DNA of 64,000 nt from [Phialemoniopsis] sp. UDSM-2020. Its lineage: Eukaryota; Ascomycota; Sordariomycetes; Thyridiales; Thyridiaceae. The stretch lies in assembly GCA_018873225.1 (NCBI GenBank), contig JAEILZ010000007.1, positions 2,666,001-2,730,000 on the forward strand. The letters are read 5' to 3'. The position numbers and the translations under genes were made by a program. Below are positions 35,460 through 47,677 of this stretch, piece after piece (the first letter of the stretch is position 1; every line of letters starts with the position of its first letter). The notes beneath the pieces are model-generated. The model worked only from the letters and a program-made list of their open reading frames with translations. It searched no databases and was not told the origin of the DNA.

Positions 35460-37961
35460 GGTTGCTGAATGGGAGGCGGCGGCGGCCTGGTCTTTGAGGG
35501 TCTGATATTGATGTGCGATCTGGCACGCGGACCTGTCACGGTTGGCGGGGTGCTGCTGCTGGAGGGGCAGTGTCACTCGCGCAAGACGAAATGAGCGGAC
35601 TGGCCTGAATTGGTCGATCGCCGTCAAGGAACTGTTACTAGTGGTGATGCACTATCGCCTGGACTGAATATAAATGTCTGGCCGCAGCTCAAAACGTGTG
35701 ACTGATGTTGCGTCTCAGCTGAGTGACTCGAAATTTTAATGTGTCCCGATGGCGGAGGCTAGCGGCATGGCGGGGTTGCCAGTTCCGTCCTGAGCCACCA
35801 CCTGCCGGCGCCAGCTCAGCTCCGAGCCGGTATTAGACGACGGAGCTCGAAACATCAATTGCGTATAATTCGACCTTAAACAAAGAAGAGACAGGTAGGC
35901 ATTTACAGGGTCATCGATGTATGCCAATTGTTCCGTCACTACCTTAAGCATGTGGATGTCTCTCAAGTTACCTAGGTATATCACTTGCTGCAATCCATGA
36001 GTGACAACTCTTGATGAAGCCAGACAGATGCTTATATTTGATTGTCAATTCATGGAAGAGAATCATTCAGGGGTCAAGATGAGACAAAATGATCAAATAT
36101 GTTCAGAGTCCTTACAACTCGTGTTGCATTTCTCATATTGGCTCAAATCGAGTTCAGGAAGATGGCCTTTTCCTTTTCTCTCCTGTGGTGGTGTCAACTT
36201 TCGGCGTGGGTCACGAATGATTTCACAGTGCAAGATCGTAACTAGACCGGGCGACCCTTGATCATAGGTTGCCTCAATGACATGAAAGGGTTGTCGATGC
36301 AGAGACCTTAGTGACGGACATGGCCGATGTGATAGCCTAGATAATATCATCGCCATTAAATGATCCCAATTTTGACGCCATTTCTAGAGCGGTGGCGGTC
36401 TCGTACAGAAGTCATGCTCGCTCACTGTTTTCCCCATCCAGCAATTTCTACAATCCTGCTGATGGCGTCGTAAGTGACTGGGATGGCTTCGTCATGGGAT
36501 CGTCGAAAATGGGGCTCTAGTTGCAAGATCGTATCCCTAGATGGCCGCGTGGGCGCTTGAGTGCTCGACCAATGGATGAGGCCTTGGGTGACTGAAGTGT
36601 GGCAAGCCGTGGGGGAAGCCAGGTGTGGCTGAGGTGTCCGTGTTCTATTTTGGTGTCCCGAGCTGGCGGCCTTCGCGCCCGGTCAGTGCGTGCTGCGAGT
36701 TTAAACCAATTTACAGTGGACCGCTTCTCGGTTTGAGCGGCACTCGTTTGCAAGCCCACCGCATAGATTGGCCGTTGCCTAGGGCGGATTTGCTGCTTCA
36801 CCTCACTGGATCAATGGTACTCTCTCGAGCCACTAGACTAAATTACAGGGACAGTCGAGAAAACTGTCGCTACCCGCCGAACAACCGCCAGATATGACGA
36901 TCTGCGTTAGCTCGAGGGGTTGGCAGGGTAAATCAGGGACTCACGATGGCTTCGGTTGGCCATGGAGCACTGTTTGCTTCCCTACCTTCTTCCCCCATTG
37001 CCTCATAGAAAAGGGTCCGTTGTAGACACATGACCTACTTTATGTACTTTATGTCTAGGATTCCCCAATCCTGGCTGGATGTTTCCCAATGAGGCTGTAC
37101 AGCGGGGAAACAAAATCGATAAAGGACGAGAGGAAAACAGGGTTTTGGTGGCGGTTTGCTGGTCAACCTTGTGAAATGCCAAGCTCCGACCTGGCTTGCG
37201 CGCTACTGAATCTTGAAAAGTCCCCTTAGCAACAACTGGGGACGGGGCCAATCACAGGCGCCCCTGGCAACCCTCCCGATAGGACATCTGTGGGCGACGT
37301 CAACGCTTGCTGCGCCCGCTGGCTGGATCTGAAACACGACAGCTGGGTGGAGGTAGCCGGGAGGGGGCTGATCCCTTTGTATTAGCAGCGAATTAAGGCC
37401 TGACCCACGCTATGAGCAAGCTCGCCAGCGCCCGCACCCCCCTGGTCGCCCGCCCTCTTGACCTGCCGTCATCTGCAACGGAATCATCACTTTGAAACTC
37501 GAGCCCTCCAGACGAACCCTGCACTCTTCCTCCATCTCTTCTCACCTTGACCCCCTTCTCCACGTCCTCCGCTCGCTCCCACAGCTCTTTTTCTGAGCAT
37601 TGCGATCTTTTTTGCGCGCGACGAACCCTTTTGCATAGCTAGTCGAGTATAGGCGCAAAGCTGTCCGGACATTCAGCCTGCGGCTGGACCATCAACAAAA
37701 CAAACATCGGCTTGGACTTTGCTCCCCCCCCCTCGCCTACGTTCGAGACGGTTTACTCTCCCGCCACGGCCGGGAGCAATTCGATTTCGCGGAGGAGCAT
37801 AACCTTGGCCTCATTGTCCTGCCTGCAGTGACGACAGTGCACACCGTGCAGCATTCCAAACAAGAGAAACAAACCGCCGCCCCTGAGCTCCAGTCTCAAT
37901 CCTCCACCACCGCCTTTCTGCTCCCAAACCCCTGTACTGTACATCATATCCGGCATTCAAT
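35460..37961. other. Divergent promoter region THR1 / chitin synthase
   Basis: 2.5 kb between outward-facing genes. Open frames of 94 codons or fewer are scattered without pattern. From about 37.5 kb the sequence becomes pyrimidine-rich, as in the leader of the chitin synthase. No gene was recognised. Confidence 0.5.
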
Positions 37962-40900
37962 ATGTCGTATAATCGATTAGGCAAGTAACCAGTCTTTCGG
38001 GCATTTTTTTGCCCTTTCATCCTAGCTTTACAGACACCGCCGGGCCGTGGTCAAACCCTCACCCTGTATCACAACCTCCCTTTCTCCCAAGTCATCACTT
38101 CCCTCCTCGTTCACTTCATAACCCCGTATCTCTCGGTTCGAAGACGATAGCTGCGCAAGGGCTGTGTCCTGCGCTCCTTGTCATTCTGCATAGCCTCTTC
38201 CTTTCTCTTGCCCGGCGCAAAGTTCCCTTGCTATCGTTCACGGAGCTCGACGCATCCCTCGTGGCGCAAGCTGCCAATCGCTAGACAGACCTCTCTTGAA
38301 CTTCTTCCCCGCGGTCGCTTGTTGCGCTAGATCTACCCGCATCTCATATCTTCATTTCTCTAACGTACGAACCAACTAGACGACGACTATTTCGACCATC
38401 CTCGGCCGATGGATAATCGAGGCAACTACAGGACCCCCTCACCGGGGCATCCTATGCAACAAGGCTACCAGCTCGAGGACAACCCCTATGGCAGCCGGCA
38501 GAACCTCGATATCCCCATGGGCCCGCCGCCGGCCGGTAGATACAGCCCTGGCGACTCATTACAAATGCAGACGGCTGTAAGTACATCAGTCACAGATGCA
38601 CCCCTCCTGGGTACGGCAGTTAACAAAGATATAGCACTCGGTCGACAACCTGAGCGAGAACCCCTTTGCCAGCCAAGGCGACTTTGGCGTCCACCCAGAG
38701 CAGCACCACGATGGTTACTACAACCAGCCTTACGAGCCATCGCCCCATGGCGCGCATCCAGATTACGACCACGAGCAAGGCTATCCCCAGGATGACCAGA
38801 CTCTCCTAAACTCGGGCAACAACTACGGCCCGGACCCTTACCAAGATGCCCCAACGCCACAGCCGCAACAGCCTGCCGCGCCGATCAAGAGATGGAAGAC
38901 GGTCAAGCAAGTTCTGCTGTACCGCGGTAACTTGGTTCTCGACTGCCCCGTCCCCCCTCGGTTGCTCAACCAGGTTCCCCACGGCGAGCGCGATGAGTTC
39001 ACCCACATGCGATACACGGCAGCAACCTGTGATCCCAATGACTTTTACGACGAAAATTTCACCCTGCGACAGAGGCTGTTCAGCAAGCCTAGGCACACTG
39101 AGCTCTTCATCGTCATTACCATGTACAACGAGGATGATATTCTGTTCGCGCGCACTATGGCCGGTGTGATCAAGAACATCGAGTATATGTGCAGGCGGAC
39201 TGAGAGCAAGACCTGGGGCAAGGATGCCTGGAAGAAGATCGTGGTGTGCGTCGTCAGCGACGGTCGTTCCAAGATCAACCCCAGAACCAAGGCTCTGCTC
39301 GCCGGTATGGGTGTCTACCAGGAGGGTATCGCCAAGCAGCAGGTTAACAACAAGGATGTGACGGCGCACATTTACGAGTACACCACTCAAGTCGGTATGA
39401 CGATCAAGAACGACGTGGTTCAGCTTATTCCCAAACAGCAACCCGTTCAGGTGCTGTTCTGCTTGAAGGAGAAGAACCAGAAGAAGATCAACTCTCATCG
39501 GTGGTTCTTCTCGGCGTTCGGTCGTGTCCTGGACCCCAACATTTGCGTCCTTATCGATGCTGGTACAAAACCCGGCGGCAACTCGATTTACCACCTCTGG
39601 AAAGCCTTTGATCTTGAGCCCATGTGCGCCGGCGCTTGTGGTGAGATCAAGGCTATGTTGGGCACTGGCGGAAAGCATCTCCTCAACCCGCTTGTCGCAG
39701 CGCAAAATTTCGAGTATAAGATGAGCAATATCCTTGACAAGCCTCTCGAGTCAGCATTCGGTTTCATTTCCGTGTTGCCTGGTGCTTTCTCTGCATACCG
39801 CTACGTCGCACTCCAGAATGACAAGAATGGTCAAGGCCCGCTCGAGAAGTACTTTGCGGGCGAGAAGCTTCACGGCGGAGACGCTGGTATCTTCACGGCC
39901 AACATGTACCTGGCCGAGGATCGTATTCTCTGTTTCGAGCTCGTCACCAAGCGCAACTGCCACTGGATTCTGCAGTACGTCAAGTCTGCTACTGGCGAGA
40001 CTGATGTGCCGGACCAGATTCCCGAATTGATTCTGCAGCGTCGTCGTTGGCTGAACGGTTCATTCTTTGCCGCCATCTATGCCATTGCCCACTTCTACCA
40101 GTTCTTCCGCTCTGACCACTCCTTCTTCCGGAAAATCGCCTTCTTCATCGAGTTCACGTTCAACACTATCAACATGATCTTCGCCTGGTTTGCTATTGGC
40201 AACTTCTTCCTGGTTTTCAAGATCTTGACGTCTAGTTTGAGCGATGAGAAACTCCTTGGAAACGTGGGTAATATCCTCGGCGTGGTTTTCGAATGGCTCT
40301 ACGGTATCTCACTCATTACCTGCTTCGTCTTGTCTATGGGTAATCGTCCAGCGGGTTCCGGGCCTTATTACATGGCCATGGTTATCTTCTGGGCTGTTAT
40401 CTTCATGTAAGCGTTCCCGTCCCCGTAAATGAACTCTCAAGCTTGATACTGACCGCCGTTTCCCAGCTATCTCATGTTCGCCGCTGTCTTCATTTCCGTA
40501 AAGGCCATCCAGGCGGATGTCGCAGACGGTTTCGAGGTCTCGGAACTAGTACAGAACAGAGTGTTCGTCACGCTTATTCTGTCGGTTCTGTCCACCTACG
40601 GTATCTGGCTCATCGCTTCCCTCCTCATGTTCGACCCCTGGCACATGGTCACCTCTCTGGTCCAGTACATGCTTCTGACCCCAACCTTCACCAATGTCTT
40701 GAACGTCTACGCCTTCTGCAACACCCACGATATCTCTTGGGGTACCAAGGGTGACGATAAGCCGGACAAGCTGCCCTCGGTGAACACCAAGGACGGCCAG
40801 GGTAAGACAGATCTGCCAGACGAGGGCGATCTGAACGCCCAGTACGAGCGCGAACTGCAGGTTTTTGGCCGCAAGGAGGTCGTCGTAAAGAAGCCGCCCA

Positions 40901-41169
40901 CCCCGTCGCAGCTCGAGGAGAAGCAGATGGACTACTACAGAGGAGTGCGCACGATCGTCGTGCTGAGCTGGATGATCACCAACTTTGCGCTCGCTGCCCT
41001 GGTCCTTAGCACGGCAGGCCTCGAGAAGATCACCCCCAAGGACTCGGGCGCCGACGCAAGGGCCAGCGCCTACATGGCCGCTGTCCTGTACAGCGTGGCG
41101 GCCTTGTCGGCCTTCAAGTTTATCGGCGCGTGTTGGTTCCTGATTGTGCGGATGTTTAGGGGCGTGTAG
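37962..41169 (+). CDS. Class I chitin synthase (896 aa)
   Basis: Exons: 37962..37980, 38380..38576, 38635..40406 and 40467..41169. The first intron is 399 nt with a GCAAGT donor (GC-AG), and the others are 58 and 60 nt. The 19-nt first exon is supported because it restores the class I N-terminus [17 protein letters not shown]. Starting at the later ATG 38409 would lose it. The enzyme polymerises UDP-GlcNAc into chitin at the plasma membrane. Catalytic motifs are intact: [29 protein letters not shown] and [10 protein letters not shown]. Five or more membrane helices follow in the C-terminal part. Class I is indicated by [24 protein letters not shown] and [19 protein letters not shown] and GA dinucleotide repeats lie in the 3'-UTR. 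Confidence 0.95.
37981..38379 (+). other. GC-AG intron at the start of the chitin synthase gene
   Basis: The donor TTAG/GCAAGT and the acceptor CCAACTAG delimit 399 nt. It is several times longer than the other introns here and is the only one with a GC donor. It splits the fourth-last base of the block MSYNRLD. Confidence 0.75.
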
Positions 41170-42190
41170 GACAGTCCGGCGGCGACGACCGGCGTATTAG
41201 GTGCTGGGGCGGGAAACGGGGATGCGGAAGCAGAGAAGGCGCCGTTTTTGTAAAAGACGAAAGATGAAAGGGAGTCTTATGTGTGTGCGACGGCTTGATG
41301 TCTCGCCCAATGGCTTTCTTTTTTGGAGTAATGACGGCACTTTTGTATGCGGGCGCTGTGTGTGTGTGTGTTTATTATGTCTTGTTATCGAGGAGAGAGA
41401 GAGAGATAAATACCCGTTTTCTTTTCCTTTTCATGAAAGAATCCATTTTACATTTACTTGTTCTCATGCATGGAAAGAAGGGGCGTTTCTGATGCTGCCA
41501 TATTTTGTGTTGCTGAAATCATTTCCTCGTGCGCTGCGTCCCCTGTCCGTTTAATGAACGTGTGTTTATGAGAGCGACGGCCGAAAGAGAAAAGGGGGGT
41601 TGAATAGTTTACATTGCTTTTCTGAGCAACAGTCCTTGTCACACATCATGTAGGATCTTAATGTCCGTCTAAGTGTAACTACTGAGATCAATAACAAGTC
41701 ACATTTCCGAATATGATAGTAACGGTCGTTCGAACGACTATATCGGGGTTATTCAGGCACCACCAACTACGGAAGAGAAATGATATAATATGGCAAAAGC
41801 ATGGAATGAAGAAGGCGATCCTATCTCACTAGAAAGTTCATACTACCATCTACAACGTTGTGCCCAGAGTGAAGGGAAGCAAAGTGCATCAACGAGGCAT
41901 ATCAAGACATCCGACGCATCTCTTGGAGACTCCAAATCAGATTTGAGCACAGCATGCGCCTGTATGATAACTCATACGTTGTAGCTCGGAGCATGGAGCA
42001 AAAAAAAAAAACAAGTTTATCAGGCGGCTGCAAGCATTCTTTCAACCACTACCGATTGTCCGAACATTTATGTAAATATAGGCGCCTCTAGACGCTCATG
42101 GATTTTGACTCTGATCACAACAACGTAACATTCTTCCCTCCACTTCCCCGCCGCGTAAGAAGAGAAACATGGTCATCCAGACTGACCCTT
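41170..42190. other. Convergent intergenic region chitin synthase / GHKL ATPase
   Basis: 3' flanks of both genes. It has (TG)7 at 41357..41370, (GA)7 at 41393..41406, a 14-bp perfect palindrome at 41725..41738 and a poly-A run near 42001. No gene is seen. Confidence 0.6.
41357..41406. repeat. TG and GA microsatellites in chitin synthase 3'-UTR
   Basis: (TG)7 and (GA)7 are separated by 22 nt of unrelated sequence. Confidence 0.85.
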
Positions 42191-44820
42191 TCAGTGACGA
42201 GGTCGCTTTCGAAGACGTCCCTCCGGTGAGGCAGGATGCTCGACCTCCGGCACTCCAATAACGGCATCGCCTTCAACGCTCTTGTACCAGTTTCGAGCAA
42301 CGAGAATGTCGAGACTGTGAATTGCATCACCTTGTTCTATTAAATCGTTAGCTGGAAGAGAATCATTGATAAAGAAGCAGTAGCTCACCGAAGGTTGGTC
42401 GAGGAGGAACCTTGGCCACCGGACCGATCGGGAGTAGTGGAAGCGGAGCGGGGATATTGACGGGAGAGAACCGAATGATTGCAGCTGGATCGTTGGCCTT
42501 GTATACCATGAGAAAATAGTCTTCTCCCGAAAGTGTAATCGTCTCGTCAGGCTCTGTTGCCATTGACCGAAAAGTGATGGTGAAACAAGTCCTTGCGTCA
42601 ATGTCGGCGCCAGCCTCATCCAGGTTTGGATTAGAGAAACAGGCCGTGCCGTCTTCATCGACTTAGAACAGTCAGTCAGTATAACTCAAATGCGGCCTCA
42701 AGATAGGGAATTGGCTCACCATCTCCCGCAAGCAAAAGCTCCTTCAAGTGTGAGCAATGAACAGCGTCATGGATATCGACTCGGAGAGGAAGCAAGCTTC
42801 GCACATGCTCCTTCAAGCTAACCTTTATACTACCATCGACCGCGCGGCGCTTGATTTCACAGCAGTCAAGAAGTCTGTCGTAATTCATCAAGTACTGCTG
42901 TGCTTGAAGAATTGCCTTTTCCCGGCGCGAGGAAGCATGGTGGTCCTTCGGATTGTGGCCCCACTGAGTATCCGACATCTGGTTACAGATGTCTCGAAAC
43001 AGAGCACTGACTGTGTGGAAGATGATATCACCGTCAATGGCATCCTCAGGTAGGGCCAGATCATGCAGTGCTTCAACTCTGTTGAGCCACCTGTCATGCA
43101 CCCTGACTTCTCGACCACTGTCGACCAAGTGTGTTCGAATACGTAGCGGCCCAGCCATCACGAAAAGAACAGTGATACCTCGGCTCTGCTTGCATCCTTG
43201 GAGACAGGCTTTGAAAAGTCGGTAAACCTCCCGCCCGAAGCCTTCCATCGGGATCATGGCTGGGTCGGCTCTGGAAAAGCGCTTCTTGACTTCCTCGCTG
43301 GCTGTCCGGATCATAGCGTGGTTTCGCAAGAGTTTCCAGTATTTGTTCTCTAGTACAGAACCCTCGCGGTTGAAACTCTCGATCGTTCTGTGTAGCCTTT
43401 GGTTCTGAATCTATGTCAGCAAATGTTCATCTCGTTTCTGACCGATGCTCAGAGCCCTCACCGCATGTGCCTCTTCGAGGGAGTAGTACCACTTGTTAGC
43501 GCTGGAGAATAGGTACGTCTTGAGACGATCAACCGTATCGGGGTGCATATTCTTGGAGGCTTCCCAAACGTCGGCGTACTCGTGCCCTGGTGAGACATTC
43601 AACATCTCATGAACGTGGTGGACAAATGTCGGCTTCTGTGCAAGCACTTTCCTCCAGATTGCATGGATCGCTTCTGCCTCCATTGCAGTGCGTTCAAGAC
43701 CGTCTCGGTCACGATTTGTCATGCCGTTTTGAAAGTTGTAGCCAAATCTGAGGCGCAGTCCCGTCTTACTGGCTGTTACAAAGCCAGATTCCTTGAGTAA
43801 TAACCCTTTGAGGTAGATGTTGCCCTGGAGCGCTGGGACAAGGATCAGATCTCCGCAGTCGGTAGAAATCATACCCCCTTTTGCGATTTCCTGGAGGAAT
43901 GTGGCACTCTCGCACCACTTATTGAACTCCTGTAGGCTGACGCCGACTCGAGCGATGGGCTGGCCATTCTCGTCCCTTGCTTTGCTCCTCTCGCCGATGA
44001 CAAACCGCACATCCTCTTCCGGATCTGCTGCAAAAGGAACCAGGCCGCTGGTGACTCGTTTCTGGGCTTCATCGCGCACCCTCTTCAGGTGGTCCGCACT
44101 CATTCTGTGAAGCTTAGCCACAACTAGTCCGCGGTTGTTGAAATTAAACGTCCACGACCATCCGCCGCTGTAGCATTTGACAGAGTGGTTCTGAGGGCGC
44201 CTCAACAGAACAATAAGGGCCAACTTGAGACCTTCGCCGTGCGTACCCGCTTGCTTGTGGTCGGTGTTCTTGGTCGTCCTGCCTAGCTCCAGGTTACAAG
44301 GCTGCAAGGTAGCCTTGCAGTTCACGATCTCAACCGTTCCAGCGGCTCCACGGCCGTTGTAATAGATGTACCCAGCCCATGTCGTCGGCGAAGAGCCCGG
44401 CACTGGGATCTTGTAAACAACCTCGTTGGCTCCTTTATCGTGCAGCAGCTCCTCACGAGTGACCTTGAACTGGTTCTCGGGGATATCGAATGCTGCGATA
44501 ATAGCATCTCGTCTGTGGTGAAGTTAGTCGCAAGCGATTCGCGCAATGTCATTAGTTTGTGCAAGGACATACTGGTTCTGAACAAGCTCACGAAAAGCCT
44601 GGACGGGGCCCCATTTTGTGTAAGTTGAACAGATTGAGAGGTGAAGGGTCGTCTGCTGCCCAGGGATTGAAGAGAGAGTGCCATCGAACCCTGTCTCTTC
44701 GTCCGAGTCGTCATGATCATCGATGGCTAGACCTAACTGTTGTCGACGAGGCGTTCCTCTATGCGCAAGTGGGCTTCCCCAGCCCGAGGCATCTTGGTTA
44801 CTCCTTCGGTGTGAAGACAT
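42191..44820 (-). CDS. Uncharacterised GHKL-type ATPase domain protein (802 aa)
   Basis: Exons: 44573..44820, 43462..44512, 42720..43410, 42389..42661 and 42191..42336. All four introns are 51-60 nt with canonical ends. The N-terminal 60 residues are basic/acidic and low complexity. A Bergerat-type ATP fold follows: N-box FRELVQNQRDAII (about 76-88), the strand GTVEIVNCKATL, the element LELGRTTK, and the G2-like lid HGEGLKLALIVLLRR (about 174-188). Hsp90, MutL and MORC proteins use this fold. Here the Asp of the usual DxGxG box seems to be Asn/Cys. The remaining 600 residues match no domain I know and end in KRPRH. It is not a histidine kinase, because no H-box or receiver is seen. An in-frame ATG at 44958 could add 46 residues. 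Confidence 0.8.
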
Positions 44821-45264
44821 GGCGCACCGGGTTCTCGAAGTGTGGGAGTCTGTCAATGTAGACGAAGGTAAGGATGAGACGAAGGTAAGGGTGAGATGAA
44901 GGTCGGGGTGAGATGAAGGTAAGGGTGGTGACAGGCCCCAAATCTTTGCCAATGGCATCTAGGGAAAAGCTGAGTATCTACATTAGACAGCACCACTTGA
45001 ATAGTTTGCTATCTTCAAGCGTCAGGCGGGCTGTTTGACATGAAAAAGCATCTTTGAGCAGGTATGCAAACGATGTTGTAATAAAGCACTCCGAAAATGA
45101 AAGACATTGCTTGTCGATATTAGTGCAGTGCTCTATGATTCTTTGATAGCGATTTGTTCAAACAGCAGTTGTCATTTCCCATAGTTTTGTCTTTGCCCTT
45201 TTGATTTGCAAATCCCCCGTTCCTATCCAGCCTCTCGGTCTCACCCCTCTGTACCGCTTGCTCT
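44821..45264. other. Short intergenic region between GHKL gene and SLY1
   Basis: It holds the GHKL promoter or leader with the 17-bp repeat and the 3' flank of SLY1. No separate gene. Confidence 0.6.
44861..44928. repeat. Tandem repeat, 4 x 17 bp, in the GHKL gene leader
   Basis: Four copies of GAYGAAGGTAAGGGTGA with a few substitutions lie directly upstream of the minus-strand start at 44820. The unit is not a multiple of three, so it is not under coding constraint as a repeat. Confidence 0.9.
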
Positions 45265-47677
45265 TTACGAAATCTCACGCCCAAGCTTCTCAAGCTCCTC
45301 GGCAATGAACTCGCCGGCGTTGACCATCTCGGTGCTGCCGTACACAACCCTCCTCTTGGCCCTGTCGGGCCCGCTCGTCCTCGCCACCCACTCCTGCAGG
45401 TTGCCGTACTCGTCCATGCTGCCACCGCCAACGGTGAACACGACAGCTTCCGAGTACCCCTGCCGCCGCTGGCCGAAGCTGGCCCCGGCGCCGGCACCAC
45501 CAGCACCTGACCCAGAACCGGGTAATGCTCCAGGAGCAGGCGATCCCGCGCCGCCGGCAGCGCGGATAGCGCTCGGCGGGGGCATGGTGCCGCGGGCGTT
45601 GGCGGAGCGCGGGTCGAAATAGAGGTAGTGCTCTGTCTTCGCGATGGCGGAGCTCGACGCGGCCGAGGGGTCCATGATGGACTCGACGATCTTGGTGATG
45701 GTCAGATCGCGGTTGGCCGGCAGGAAGTTCTTGATGCCGCCGATGAGCGAGTCGAGATTGGCCGACAGGGCACCTGTGGGCACGCCCGACTCCTTGAGGC
45801 GGTCCGTGAGGCGCGACGAGATGTTGGAGAAGCGCCCGAACAGGTCGCCCGACTGCGACTGCTGCTGCGGGTTGGCGGCTGAGATGGTGGTGAGTTGGGT
45901 CATCTTTGTCGTGGCGCGGACTCTGTGGATGTTGTGTTAGTCTCTGTAGGGTAGGTTCAGGTATTGTAGAAAGGAGTTTCTTACTGTCTGATGTACGACA
46001 GGCTGGTAGTGTCCACGCCAGCGGCCGTGAGCGCCTCCTCAAAGCTGGTCCATTCGGCCTTGGACACGTCTTGCTCCGTGCTCAGGAACCAGATGATGAA
46101 CAGGCGGAGCTTGTCCAAGGGCTGGTTGCCCTTTGTCTGGTCCTTGATCAGTTCCAGGATCTGAGCCTTCGTTTGCTTTGCGACATTCTCCTCCAGCTGG
46201 AAGTAGTTATCTAGCTGCCGGTTCTTGATGCCATTGAGCAATGCCGCTAGAATGTTCATGTGCATGTCTAGTGTAGCCTTGCGCTCTCTCAGTTCTGGCA
46301 GCAGTGTTATCGCTGCCTTGAGATGCTGAGCACTGGCGCTAGTATCGTTTTGTAGGTCCTCAATGTCTGAGACACCGGTCTTCTTGGTGATTGCTGATGC
46401 CTCCTCCTTGTACTTGGTCAGCTCGGCGTCGATATCTTCGGCCACTTGGGGAAATGGAAGTCCGGCGTTGCGTTGCCAGAAAAAGTCGTGACTGGTTAGA
46501 TCGTAGGCCTTCTTGGTCGGGCCCTTGCCTGGGTTGTTCTCATCTGCGGGGGTTTCGATCGTGATACGATTCAGCTTCATGTTGAGCACATCGTGTACTA
46601 GTGATTGGTAGGTCCATGAGTGTGACAGCATGGGGATCAGATCCACGTTGCGATCCAGGATGACCAGTACAGGGCGGGACTGCGGCGTGCCGGCCGATGA
46701 CGCAGGCCGGTTACTCGCAGAGGAGAAAAGATTATCTTTGGAGTTGAGAATATGGTCTCGTAACTTGCGATCTAGCTTGGCCGAGATCATCTCCGCCGCA
46801 GCACCCTTGGGACAGCGAATGATAGGAATGACGCCTGCATGACAAGTTAGCCGGCACGTCACGTAGAAAAAGCTGTTGACTAGAGCACCAACCCATTGTG
46901 ACGATGACGCTGAACAAGCCACTGACGATCCGATCAATGACATTGTCTAGCTCCTCATCGTTCGTCTTTGCACTGTTCAATGCCCAGTAGGTGTGCTCTT
47001 TCTGCATGCCCAAGTTGAACAGATCCGGTTCAGCAACGACAAAGTTCAAGTACTGGTCAAACAACTGGGCTATTTGCTCCGAGGTGCCTGCGGTGGCAGT
47101 CTGCGTCGCAAAGTCCTCGAGAAGAGGTCGGGGAATAGAAGAGAGGAAGTTGATGTACGCAGGTGAGTAGAGACCCTTCTGCAGGTCGGTCGTAATTCCT
47201 TGCAGGTTCTGGGGTGTCGGTTCCAAGAGATATACGACAGGGACATCTGAGATCGGATGCCGGGCGGCGCTGATATGCCTTTGCGCATTCACCAACGTTA
47301 AATATTCCGCCCAATGACTAGAAGGCAAGGACTAGAGGTGCCGAGTACTCACATGTGCATGGTCACGCCCATCGATCGCAGGTCACTGACCCGCAGAACA
47401 CTGCTGATGACATCGCGGCCGAGGTCGTCAAAGACCAACACCTTCCATATCGGGTCGCCGTTACTGTTGAGAATGGGGGCTGACGAGGGTAGGAAACCAT
47501 TGTTTTGTGAGTCGTCCGCCTCAGCTTGGTCGTTGTTGGTGTTGAGGTTGAGGATCTTCCTCAAGGAGTCTATACAGAGATAGCTTGGTCAGTTAACCGC
47601 CCGTAGATACGGCCAGATGATGCTGAAGGGGACTGACGGATCTGGCGATCGCGTAGGGAATTCCCCCGTGTCGCCAT
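45265..47677 (-). CDS. sly1: SLY1, Sec1/Munc18 protein for ER-Golgi fusion
   Basis: Exons: 47638..47677, 47353..47569, 46893..47278, 45985..46834 and 45265..45922. Introns are 68 (donor GTCAGT), 74, 58, 62 nt. The product is 716 aa. The spliced start MATRGNSLRDRQIHSLRKIL and blocks IWKVLVFDDLGRDVISS, DVPVVYLLEPTPQN, VIPIIRCPKG, RPVLVILDRNVDLIPMLSH and YIRQVRATTKM follow the Sly1 family in order. Sly1 binds the syntaxin Sed5 and promotes SNARE assembly in ER-to-Golgi and intra-Golgi traffic. Near the C-terminus, between YLYFDPRSANARGTMPPPSA and GYSEAVVFTVGGGSMDEYGN, there is an extra Gly/Ala/Ser/Pro-rich loop. The gene is complete and the frame is intact through all exons. Confidence 0.96.

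Noticed and set aside
35023..35539. Two long minus-strand frames in the other phases of THR1 exon 1
   Set aside because: Arg/Pro/Ala-rich out-of-phase shadows. The homoserine kinase frame is the conserved one.
41701..41760. TTCGAAC sequence as a possible tRNA B box
   Set aside because: It is part of a perfect palindrome, with no A box, anticodon arm or acceptor stem around it.
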